This document shows positions 1 to 6,519 of a stretch of 6,519 nt of DNA, piece by piece. Positions within the stretch are counted from its first letter, which is position 1. The number at the start of each line of letters is the position of its first letter. The position numbers were made by a program, and so were the translations under genes. Source of the DNA: a bacterium UBP3_UBA1247 (GTDB taxonomy: Bacteria; UBA3054); contig DBWD01000071.1 in the NCBI GenBank assembly GCA_002308555.1, forward strand, positions 1-6,519, given 5' to 3'. Below the pieces are notes generated by a model. That model was not told the DNA's origin. It made no database searches and saw only the letters and a list, made by a program, of their open reading frames with translations.

Positions 1-1980
<1,980 letters not shown>

Positions 1981-1985
1981 TTCCC

Positions 1986-2432
1986 ATGAAAAATAGTCTG
2001 CTTATATTGGCCGTTCTCGGCGTCCTTTTTGTCAGCGGCTGCAAGGTGGGAGCCGGCTGCGCCCTGCCCTTCGCCGCCATCGGCGACACCCTGGTCTGCC
2101 CCCTGAACGGCATAGAATGGTGCTCCGACAAGCTTATCGAGCTGGGCGACGACCATCAGATGAAAGTCTACGAGGAGACCAGGAACACCACCTACGGCGA
2201 CCTGGCGGCCTACACGGCCTGGGTCTACTATATTCCCGGCTACATCCTCTGGCCCTTCGGCGCCCTGGCCCCCGACGAGCTCTATCCCATGACGAAAAGC
2301 TGCATGGCCGTGCTGAACGACGAGAAGCAAACGGAAAAAAAGGAAGCGCAGGCCAACATCCGCTACGAGATGCACAGGCGCATGGAGGAGAAGGAAAGGG
2401 AGTACGAGGAGGAATCCTTCAAAGAGTGGTGA
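1986..2432 (+). CDS. Small putative lipoprotein, weakly YceK/YidQ-like
   Basis: A 148-residue protein of unknown function. The N-terminus is a lipoprotein signal peptide: K2, a hydrophobic stretch to V16, then a VSGC lipobox with C19 as the predicted lipidated cysteine. K20 at position +2 does not suggest inner-membrane retention by the E. coli rule. Further cysteines are at 25, 38, 46 and 106. LPFAAIGDTLVCPLN at 27-41 recalls the LPxxxxxDTLLLP region of the YceK/YidQ (DUF1375) lipoproteins, but this is a resemblance from memory only. An aromatic Tyr/Trp/Pro segment lies at 76-91, and the C-terminal third (about 111-143) is highly charged and probably a helix or coiled coil. I chose ATG 1986 because it puts the lysine directly before the hydrophobic core; a TTG at 1977 inside the metG stop region is less likely. 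No Shine-Dalgarno sequence is visible, so translation may be coupled to metG. Confidence 0.8.
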   Translation: MKNSLLILAVLGVLFVSGCKVGAGCALPFAAIGDTLVCPLNGIEWCSDKLIELGDDHQMKVYEETRNTTYGDLAAYTAWVYYIPGYILWPFGALAPDELYPMTKSCMAVLNDEKQTEKKEAQANIRYEMHRRMEEKEREYEEESFKEW

Positions 2433-2433
2433 T

Positions 2434-2853
2434 ATGGCGAAGATGACCAGGTTCGGAGTCTCCCTCGAGGAGGGGCTCCTGAAAAATTTCGACAAAAAGA
2501 TCGGCGAGGCGGGCTACAGGAACCGCTCCGCGGCTTTGCGCGATCTGGTCAGGAAATTTCTCAACGCCAAAACCTCCGCCGCGCCTGACGACCAGGTCTT
2601 CGCCGTCGTCACGCTGATGATCAGAGCCTGCCCGGAAACCATGGCGGAGCTGGCCAGGCTTAAAAAGAAACTGGCCTATCTTACGAAAGGCTCCCAGACC
2701 GCCCACGAGGAAAGCGATTACTTCCTTGATCTGACCATTCTGCACGGCAAGGCGAAGGACGTTTCTTTGGCGGCGGAAAAACTGGCCAGCATAAAAGGCA
2801 TCCTTTCCAGCCAGATCAGTTACGCGGACAGCAAGCCGCCCTGCCACAAGTAA
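2434..2853 (+). CDS. NikR-like ribbon-helix-helix transcriptional regulator with a degenerate metal site
   Basis: A 139-residue protein, close to the 133 of E. coli NikR. Residues 5-43 form a ribbon-helix-helix DNA-binding domain: strand RFGVSLEEGLL, then a GYRNRSAALRDLVRKFL segment closely matching NikR GYNNRSEAIRDILR. Residues 54-132 match the NikR ACT-like tetramerisation domain (QVFAVVTLM, then LDLTILHGKAKDV, corresponding to LEIAVLKGDMGDV). In NikR nickel is bound by H76, H87, H89 and C95. In my hand alignment these become a non-ligand (about L76-K78), T89, H91 and F97, so only one ligand survives. H104, C137 and H138 could in principle serve instead. The start is 1 base after the lipoprotein stop; an AGGAGG at 2407-2412 lies 21 bases upstream, too far for a normal ribosome site, so coupling is likely. 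No nickel transporter or hydrogenase gene is in view. Its target and effector are unknown. Confidence 0.85.
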   Translation: MAKMTRFGVSLEEGLLKNFDKKIGEAGYRNRSAALRDLVRKFLNAKTSAAPDDQVFAVVTLMIRACPETMAELARLKKKLAYLTKGSQTAHEESDYFLDLTILHGKAKDVSLAAEKLASIKGILSSQISYADSKPPCHK

Positions 2854-2861
2854 GGCTTTTC

Positions 2862-3830
2862 TCAGAGCGGCAGGAAGCGCGCGTCCTGTTTTTTCACGGG
2901 CACTTTCGTGATGTTGGTCACCACGGCGTCCCTTATCACCGTTTTTACCGCCTGGCAGACGTCCTCTTTTTCCCCCTGGGCCGTGAGAAGCTTGTTGGTC
3001 ACCATGTAGTAGACGTTGTTCGTGAGGACGCACTGGACGATGTTGGTGACGCTTTCCATTTTGGGCGGCTTGACATAGTGCAGCTTTATGAAATCCTGCA
3101 TGTGCTCCGGGTCGAAGGTCCTGCTCTCGAAGACCACGTTCCTTTGCGGCTTGGCCAGGATGAAGAGGTTGCGGGCGCCGTCCAGGCGGTTCTGGGTCAC
3201 CGAGGTGGGCAGGAAGCTTATTTTGTCGAAGGTGAGCCTGACGGAGGTGAAGTGCTTGCGGGCGGTGTCGCTGGAAGGAGTAAGGTCCAGGGCAACTTCC
3301 CGGGCGTTCTCGCTGGCGATGCTGATGCTGAAATGCTCCAGGAGCTCCTTTATCGAGAGGAAGCCCGCGAAGGCCACCTCCAGCTTGCGGTTGTCCACCA
3401 GGAGAGTCTGGGATTCCTTGCGGTCCTGCTTCAGGGAATGGAGGTTGGCGCCGTCCAGGATGGTGACCGCGGCCTTGGGGGCGTAATACTCGAAGCGCAT
3501 CCTGAAATAAAGCCGGGGCCGCTCGTCCTCCTCTTTCAAATAGCGCTGGCGCTCAAGGTAGAAGCGGCCCATGGTCTCCGAGCCGGGCACGTCGTATTTG
3601 TTGTACTCGCACTGGTGGAAGTAGGCGCAGTAGGTGCGGGTGTGCTTGGCGGAGTTCTCGATCTGGGCGATCACTTCGTTCAGATGCTTGTCCTCGATCC
3701 TGACCACAATGTTGGTGGGATCGGGAAGGTCCTCGTCTTTTTCCACGAAGCTCTCTTCCTCGGCCGCGAAGACCAGGGAGCAGGCCAGCAGCAGAAGCAG
3801 CTCAAGGTTTCTTTTTAAGCGAAGCAGCAT
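2862..3830 (-). CDS. Second LolA-like exported protein, possibly a LolB-like partner
   Basis: A 322-residue exported protein, third gene of the leftward operon. The N-terminus has R4, K6 and R7 followed by a leucine-rich core. It can be read as a type I signal peptide cut after A22 (VFA/AEE) or as a lipoprotein signal with lipobox LLAC at C17. The body from about 39 to 250 shows the alternating strands of the LolA/LolB fold: a helix at 46-62, TMGRFYLER, RLYFRMRFEYYAPKAAVTIL, NLHSL, a helical insertion at 158-168, and the late hairpin VRLTFDKISFLPTSV followed by TFDPEHM. The C-terminal tail (about 255-322) is extra relative to LolA and contains repeated VTN/LTN motifs. The start overlaps the preceding LolA-like gene by 29 bases in another frame with no obvious Shine-Dalgarno site, so it is probably translated by coupling. 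The LolA-fold call rests on pattern and context, not on a diagnostic motif; substrate unknown. Confidence 0.65.
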   Translation of the reverse strand: MLLRLKRNLELLLLLACSLVFAAEEESFVEKDEDLPDPTNIVVRIEDKHLNEVIAQIENSAKHTRTYCAYFHQCEYNKYDVPGSETMGRFYLERQRYLKEEDERPRLYFRMRFEYYAPKAAVTILDGANLHSLKQDRKESQTLLVDNRKLEVAFAGFLSIKELLEHFSISIASENAREVALDLTPSSDTARKHFTSVRLTFDKISFLPTSVTQNRLDGARNLFILAKPQRNVVFESRTFDPEHMQDFIKLHYVKPPKMESVTNIVQCVLTNNVYYMVTNKLLTAQGEKEDVCQAVKTVIRDAVVTNITKVPVKKQDARFLPL

Positions 3831-4605
3831 CGAAATGGTCAGCGGGCAGGGAAGCGTTCAGCCGCGCGTTGGAAAAGCGTAAGGTTATGTCCTGGCCGTT
3901 CAGCTTCAGCTGGCGCAGCCTTTCCGGCAGGCCGGTGGCCTCAGAGAAATCAACTTCCGCCTCGGAAAAGAAACTTTTGGCGAAGGCGCTTTTGGGCGTG
4001 AGCTTGAAAGAATAAGCCTTGCCGCCGTCCAGCGGCCGGACTTCGTAGTGCCGCTTCAGGGCGGCGGGGGAGACGAAGGTGGAGAAAATAATGTCCGCGC
4101 TGTTGCCGTCCCGGGCGGGGGAGACCTGGGGCTCCGTCATGTCGTCGGTGTAAATGAGGATGCCTTTGGGCGTCAGGACAGTCACTGATTTTTCCGGCTC
4201 CTCGTAGTCGAAGCGCAGGAAGCAGTTGGTCTGGCCTTCCAGGACGGTCCTCAGGAAGCTCAGCTTGCCCTTGTGGGTGCTTTCGTCCATGAAAAGCGGA
4301 TCCTTGTCCAGCTGGGTGAAATCCGCGGTGAAGGTCCTGAGGTCCTTCATCTTCGCGCCCAGATCCAGCAGGGCTTTCTCGACTTTGGGATCGGCCTCCT
4401 CCTTCTTGGGGACGGACGGGGCGTCTTTTTTAACTTCGCTCACGGCCGTTTCGGCGGCGGCTGGCGCGGCGGTCTCAAGCTTGACGTCGACGCGCTTGCC
4501 GTTGCCGGAGGGGGAGTCCGCGGGCTTGGCCTCGGGGGCATTCTCAGCGGCCGCAAGACCCAGGGCGCCCAGGGCGAAAATAGTCAGGAGAAAAAATCTT
4601 TTCAT
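3802..4605 (-). CDS. LolA-like outer-membrane lipoprotein carrier
   Basis: A 267-residue periplasmic protein of the LolA family, which ferries lipoproteins from the inner-membrane LolCDE exporter to the outer membrane. Residues 1-20 are a clear type I signal peptide (KRFF, hydrophobic core, AAA/EN). Residues 21-73 are an Ala/Pro/Lys/Glu-rich low-complexity linker that is absent from E. coli LolA and explains the greater length. The LolA domain spans about 74-262: helix KVEKALLDLGAKMKDLRTF, the family signature FTADFTQ at 92-98, KGKLSF, then LRFDYEEPEKSVTVLTPKGILIYT (130-153), corresponding to the LolA strand that reads RWEY..P....L...G..L..Y. It starts 1 base after the PHP-hydrolase stop. The next gene encodes a second LolA-like protein. 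No LolCDE or MMPL exporter is in view, so I call it LolA-like rather than the housekeeping LolA. Confidence 0.85.
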   Translation of the reverse strand: MKRFFLLTIFALGALGLAAAENAPEAKPADSPSGNGKRVDVKLETAAPAAAETAVSEVKKDAPSVPKKEEADPKVEKALLDLGAKMKDLRTFTADFTQLDKDPLFMDESTHKGKLSFLRTVLEGQTNCFLRFDYEEPEKSVTVLTPKGILIYTDDMTEPQVSPARDGNSADIIFSTFVSPAALKRHYEVRPLDGGKAYSFKLTPKSAFAKSFFSEAEVDFSEATGLPERLRQLKLNGQDITLRFSNARLNASLPADHFDAASLKKKP

Positions 4606-4606
4606 T

Positions 4607-5350
4607 TCACTGCTTCCTCAATTTGTTGGCGTACGCTACCACCTCGGGACGCTTAATTTTGAAATGGTCCACCACCGTGGGAAGATCCCGGTTGATTATC
4701 TGCTCGGGCTTGATGTTTTCCAGCCACTCGTAGGGCAGGCGGTCGAAGCCGATAAGGTCCGTGCTGTGGGAATCGGAGCTGATGATCAAGGGCAGCTCGA
4801 ACTCCGCGGCGATGTCCAGGAAATTCCGCCATTCTTTGACCTGGAAATCCAGCTTGGAAAGGTTGAACTCCAGCACGGTGTTCGTCGCCAGGGCCTGCTT
4901 CGCCAGAGCCCGGAAATCCAGGGGATACCAGGGATTCACGGGATGGGAGATCACGTCGATATGGGGGTTCTCCATGGCTTTCAGAAGGCCCGTCTCCACG
5001 TCCTTCAGAAGGGCGTTCCTGGCCCAGCCGAAGCAGTGGGTGCCCAGCAGCACGATGTCCAGCTGCTCCTTCACCTCGTCCGGCAGGGCGGTGCGGCCCT
5101 CGGCGTTCACAAGGTCGTCCTCGATGCCGTAGAGCATCATGACGGGCAGATCCTTGGGGGCGATCTTGGCAAGGTTGGCGAAATAGCCTATGTGCGGGGC
5201 GCGGGCGATGGAAGGCCCGTGCTCGGTCACCGCGAAGGCCTGGAGGCCTTTCTCATAGGCGGCCTGCGCCATCTCTTCCCAGGAGCCCTCCGCGTGGTCG
5301 CTGGCGATGGTGTGGGTGTGAAGGTCGACTAAAGGGGTCGGTATGCTCAT
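4607..5350 (-). CDS. YcdX-type PHP-domain metal-dependent hydrolase
   Basis: A 247-residue cytoplasmic protein, almost the same length as E. coli YcdX (245). PHP proteins are metal-dependent hydrolases, mostly phosphoesterases; YcdX binds three zinc ions. Every ligand position of YcdX has a counterpart: H11 and H13 in DLHTHT, H19 in ASDHAEG, H44 in TEHGP, E77 in YGIEDD, H105 in LGTHCFG, H136 in ISHPVNP, and D193 and H195 in SSDSHS. An intact trinuclear site is therefore expected. The physiological substrate is not known; histidinol phosphatase activity is a common database label but there is no histidine gene here. It is the first gene of the leftward operon, with its own promoter candidate at 5379-5386 giving a leader of about 20 bases. 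No strong ribosome site precedes the ATG, only an A-rich stretch. The next gene starts 1 base beyond the stop. Confidence 0.9.
   Translation of the reverse strand: MSIPTPLVDLHTHTIASDHAEGSWEEMAQAAYEKGLQAFAVTEHGPSIARAPHIGYFANLAKIAPKDLPVMMLYGIEDDLVNAEGRTALPDEVKEQLDIVLLGTHCFGWARNALLKDVETGLLKAMENPHIDVISHPVNPWYPLDFRALAKQALATNTVLEFNLSKLDFQVKEWRNFLDIAAEFELPLIISSDSHSTDLIGFDRLPYEWLENIKPEQIINRDLPTVVDHFKIKRPEVVAYANKLRKQ
4614..4619 (-). promoter_or_regulatory. Ribosome binding site of the first LolA-like gene
   Basis: On the minus strand the sequence reads GAGGAA, followed by an 8-base spacer and ATG at 4605-4603. It lies in the last codons of the PHP gene. This site supports the chosen start and shows that the LolA-like gene can be translated independently, unlike the next gene in the operon, which has no visible site. 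Confidence 0.7.
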
Positions 5351-5378
5351 TGCTTTTTTTCTATGGTTCTTTTCCTTA

Positions 5379-5387
5379 ATTATAGCA
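5379..5387 (-). promoter_or_regulatory. Extended -10 promoter for the PHP/LolA-like operon
   Basis: The minus strand reads TGCTATAAT, a perfect sigma-70 -10 hexamer (5384-5379) with the extended TGn element. At 16-18 bases upstream I see no good TTGACA-like -35 box, as expected for extended -10 promoters. Transcription would start near 5372, leaving about 20 bases of leader before the ATG at 5350. It faces away from the rightward promoter at 5430-5438. Confidence 0.55.
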
Positions 5388-5399
5388 AAGGTGAGGCGT

Positions 5400-5426
5400 A
5401 AAAGAGCGGATTTTTCGCGCGCTTTT
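5400..5426. repeat. Imperfect inverted repeat between the divergent promoters
   Basis: Left arm AAAAGAGCG (5400-5408) and right arm CGCGCTTTT (5418-5426) are inverted repeats with one mismatch out of nine, separated by 9 bases. The element occupies the -35 zones of both divergent promoters. It could be an operator for a dimeric regulator. It could also fold as a short hairpin flanked by T runs, but a terminator makes little sense at this position because no transcript is expected to enter from either side. Confidence 0.4.
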
Positions 5427-5429
5427 ATG

Positions 5430-5438
5430 TGGTATAAT
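5430..5438 (+). promoter_or_regulatory. Extended -10 promoter for the glycoside hydrolase gene
   Basis: TGGTATAAT on the plus strand combines a perfect -10 hexamer (5433-5438) with the extended TGn element. The -35 zone (around 5409-5416) is only a T-rich run with no TTGACA match. Transcription would start near 5445, giving a leader of about 58 bases before the ATG at 5504. The surrounding sequence is AT-rich, in contrast to the GC-rich genes on either side. Confidence 0.55.
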
Positions 5439-5459
5439 TTAATTTATAAGAATTAATGA

Positions 5460-5490
5460 TTACCCAGTTTTACCCTTAACGGTTAACCCC
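5460..5490 (+). repeat. TTACCC-type repeats and a TTAAC-GTTAA palindrome in the leader
   Basis: TTACCC occurs at 5460-5465 and again at 5470-5475, exactly 10 bases apart, followed by a related TTAACCC at 5483-5489. Overlapping the last copy is a palindrome, TTAAC-G-GTTAA (5476-5486), with a perfect 8-base GGTTAACC core extension (5481-5488). One-turn spacing of direct repeats downstream of the start site suggests a protein-binding region such as a roadblock operator. Nothing in the sequence identifies the regulator. Confidence 0.35.
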
Positions 5491-5503
5491 CGAAAAATAG
5501 GCC

Positions 5504-6519
5504 ATGATCGTGAAACATCGTCCGCTCGCCGCCGCGCTGGCAATCTGCACTACCCTTGCAGCGCAGGCCGCCGCGCCTTGTTTCACCGTGAAACTCAGGG
5601 TAGACCTCTCCGACGTTAGGGCCGACGAAGCGCTTTACGAGGTCGGCTGCGCAAAACTGGCGCTTCGCATGGCCGGGCAAAACAAAGACCTGGAGTCGTA
5701 TGACAACCGGCAGGGGAACTACCTAAACTTTCCGATGCCCGACGGCTCGTGTCCCGTCATCGAGGCGACGGTCTGCGATATCGGCGGGCGCGTGGGAATT
5801 CCGCTCGGCGCGCTCCCGCGCGCGGAGGGCGCCCATGACGTGACGCTCAACTTCGCGCAGGCGCGCTGGACGATCCTCATTGACGGCCTGCTGGACGACG
5901 ACATGCCGCCTTCCCCGGACGCCATAGCCTGGCCCGCCGACGCCGCGGGAAAAATTCTCTCGCCCCGCGTGAAGCAGGCCTCGTTTTCGACCCCCGCGCT
6001 CGCGGACGCCCTGCCCAAGGCGCCTGATTCCCGTCCCGTTACGCGACCGATCCAGTATTGGACGCCCGACGACCACAACGCCTGGGTGGGGGACGTGGCC
6101 GTGGGAAACTATAAGGGACGCTTCCACGTTTTCTACCTCTTCGACCGGCGCCATCACGGCTCGGGCGGCGGCGTGGGGCGGCACTATTTCGCGCATCTTT
6201 CCTCCGCCGACCTTGTCAACTGGGAAGAACATCCGGCCGCCGTGCCGCTGGACGAATGGTGGACCACGGAGGGCACCGGCACGCCGTTTCTTTACGAGGG
6301 CAAGCTTCATCTCGCGTACGGGCTGCACACGAGCCGCCTAACCCAAGATCCCGCCTACCCGATGGGCGCCACCTACGCGGTGTCCGAGGACGGCATCCAC
6401 TTCGTAAAGTCGCGTCGGATCGTCCACGAAACTCAGAACCCCACCATCTACAACCGCGGGGACGGACTCCTCGGGCTGGTGACGGGCTACGGCATGGAGG
6501 GAACGATCTGGAAGAGCGA
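5504..6519 (+). CDS. Exported GH32/GH43-type glycoside hydrolase with N-terminal lectin-like domain, 3'-truncated
   Basis: A reading frame of 338 codons, open to the window end. ATG 5504 is the first possible start because an in-frame TAG lies at 5498-5500; no good ribosome site is visible. Residues 1-24 form a type I signal peptide (K4, R6, core LAAALAICTTLA, cut near AQA). Residues about 25-150 look like a concanavalin/LamG-type beta-sandwich, notably HDVTLNFAQARWTILIDG (111-128). From about 185 the first blades of a five-bladed beta-propeller begin: YWTPDDHNAWVGDVAVGNYKG with D197 as candidate first-blade catalytic Asp, then FHVFYLFDRRHHGS, HLSSADLVNWEEHP (231-244), and TEGTGTPFLYEGKLHLAYG with E256 (255-273). 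The strand pattern and SSxDLVxWEEHP are typical of GH32 and GH43. The protein probably cleaves plant or microbial polysaccharide outside the cytoplasm; which linkage cannot be told. The general acid and C-terminal part lie beyond the window. Confidence 0.8.
   Translation, partial: MIVKHRPLAAALAICTTLAAQAAAPCFTVKLRVDLSDVRADEALYEVGCAKLALRMAGQNKDLESYDNRQGNYLNFPMPDGSCPVIEATVCDIGGRVGIPLGALPRAEGAHDVTLNFAQARWTILIDGLLDDDMPPSPDAIAWPADAAGKILSPRVKQASFSTPALADALPKAPDSRPVTRPIQYWTPDDHNAWVGDVAVGNYKGRFHVFYLFDRRHHGSGGGVGRHYFAHLSSADLVNWEEHPAAVPLDEWWTTEGTGTPFLYEGKLHLAYGLHTSRLTQDPAYPMGATYAVSEDGIHFVKSRRIVHETQNPTIYNRGDGLLGLVTGYGMEGTIWKS

Noticed and set aside
2840..2874. Possible terminator between the convergent operons (CCTGCC at 2840-2845, GGCAGG at 2869-2874)
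   Set aside because: The arms are only 6 bases with a loop of 23 and no T run in the right place on either strand; probably chance in GC-rich DNA.
3078..3818. 246-codon open frame on the + strand opposite the second LolA-like gene
   Set aside because: Its translation is Val/Gly/Leu/Glu-rich without domain signals, whereas the minus-strand protein has a signal peptide and operon context.
4226..5332. Long open frame (368 codons) on the + strand opposite the LolA-like and PHP genes
   Set aside because: The minus strand encodes a LolA domain with signal peptide and a PHP protein with every metal ligand. The plus-strand translation is low in recognisable motifs and crosses both genes; it is a shadow of GC-rich codons.
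5719..6328. Minus-strand open frames of 119 and 201 codons at the right end
   Set aside because: They lie antisense to the glycoside hydrolase-like frame, which has a signal peptide and clear propeller motifs. The minus-strand translations are Arg/Gly/Ala-rich with no recognisable domain.

Overview
The window is a GC-rich, densely coded bacterial segment with one truncated gene at each end and no RNA genes, insertion sequences or CRISPR arrays that I can see. Signal peptides, a lipobox and LolA-like periplasmic proteins point to a diderm (Gram-negative type) bacterium. A methionyl-tRNA synthetase with a KLSTS signature, a secreted family-32/43-type glycosidase with an N-terminal lectin-like domain, and Thr-Asn-rich stretches in one envelope protein fit the Planctomycetes-Verrucomicrobia-Lentisphaerae group. 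That assignment is an impression, not a placement.

Region 1 (1-2853, + strand) is a tight three-gene run: the 3' part of metG (methionyl-tRNA synthetase, lacking about 45 N-terminal residues including the HIGH motif), a 148-residue putative lipoprotein starting 5 bases after the metG stop, and a 139-residue NikR-like ribbon-helix-helix regulator starting 1 base after the lipoprotein stop. The regulator keeps the two-domain NikR layout but appears to lack most of the nickel ligands.

Region 2 (2862-5350, - strand) is a convergent operon read from right to left: a YcdX-type PHP metal-dependent hydrolase with all nine expected metal ligands, then two LolA-like exported proteins. The genes are separated by 1 base and then overlap by 29 bases. 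The first LolA-like protein has a signal peptide and an Ala/Pro/Lys linker. The second is more divergent, may carry a lipobox, and could be the receiving partner (LolB-like) of the first. The stop codons of regions 1 and 2 are only 8 bases apart.

Region 3 (5351-5503) is the only sizeable non-coding stretch. It is a divergent promoter region with an extended -10 box on each strand, an imperfect inverted repeat between them, and a cluster of TTACCC-like repeats in the rightward leader.

Region 4 (5504 to the end, + strand) is the 5' part of an exported glycoside hydrolase-like protein: signal peptide, concanavalin/LamG-like domain, then the start of a five-bladed beta-propeller of the GH32/GH43 type. 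Its codon choice differs from that of metG. No classical defence, toxin or mobile system is visible. The points most worth a second look are the ligand-poor NikR homologue in an operon with metG and a lipoprotein, and the PHP/LolA/LolA-like operon.
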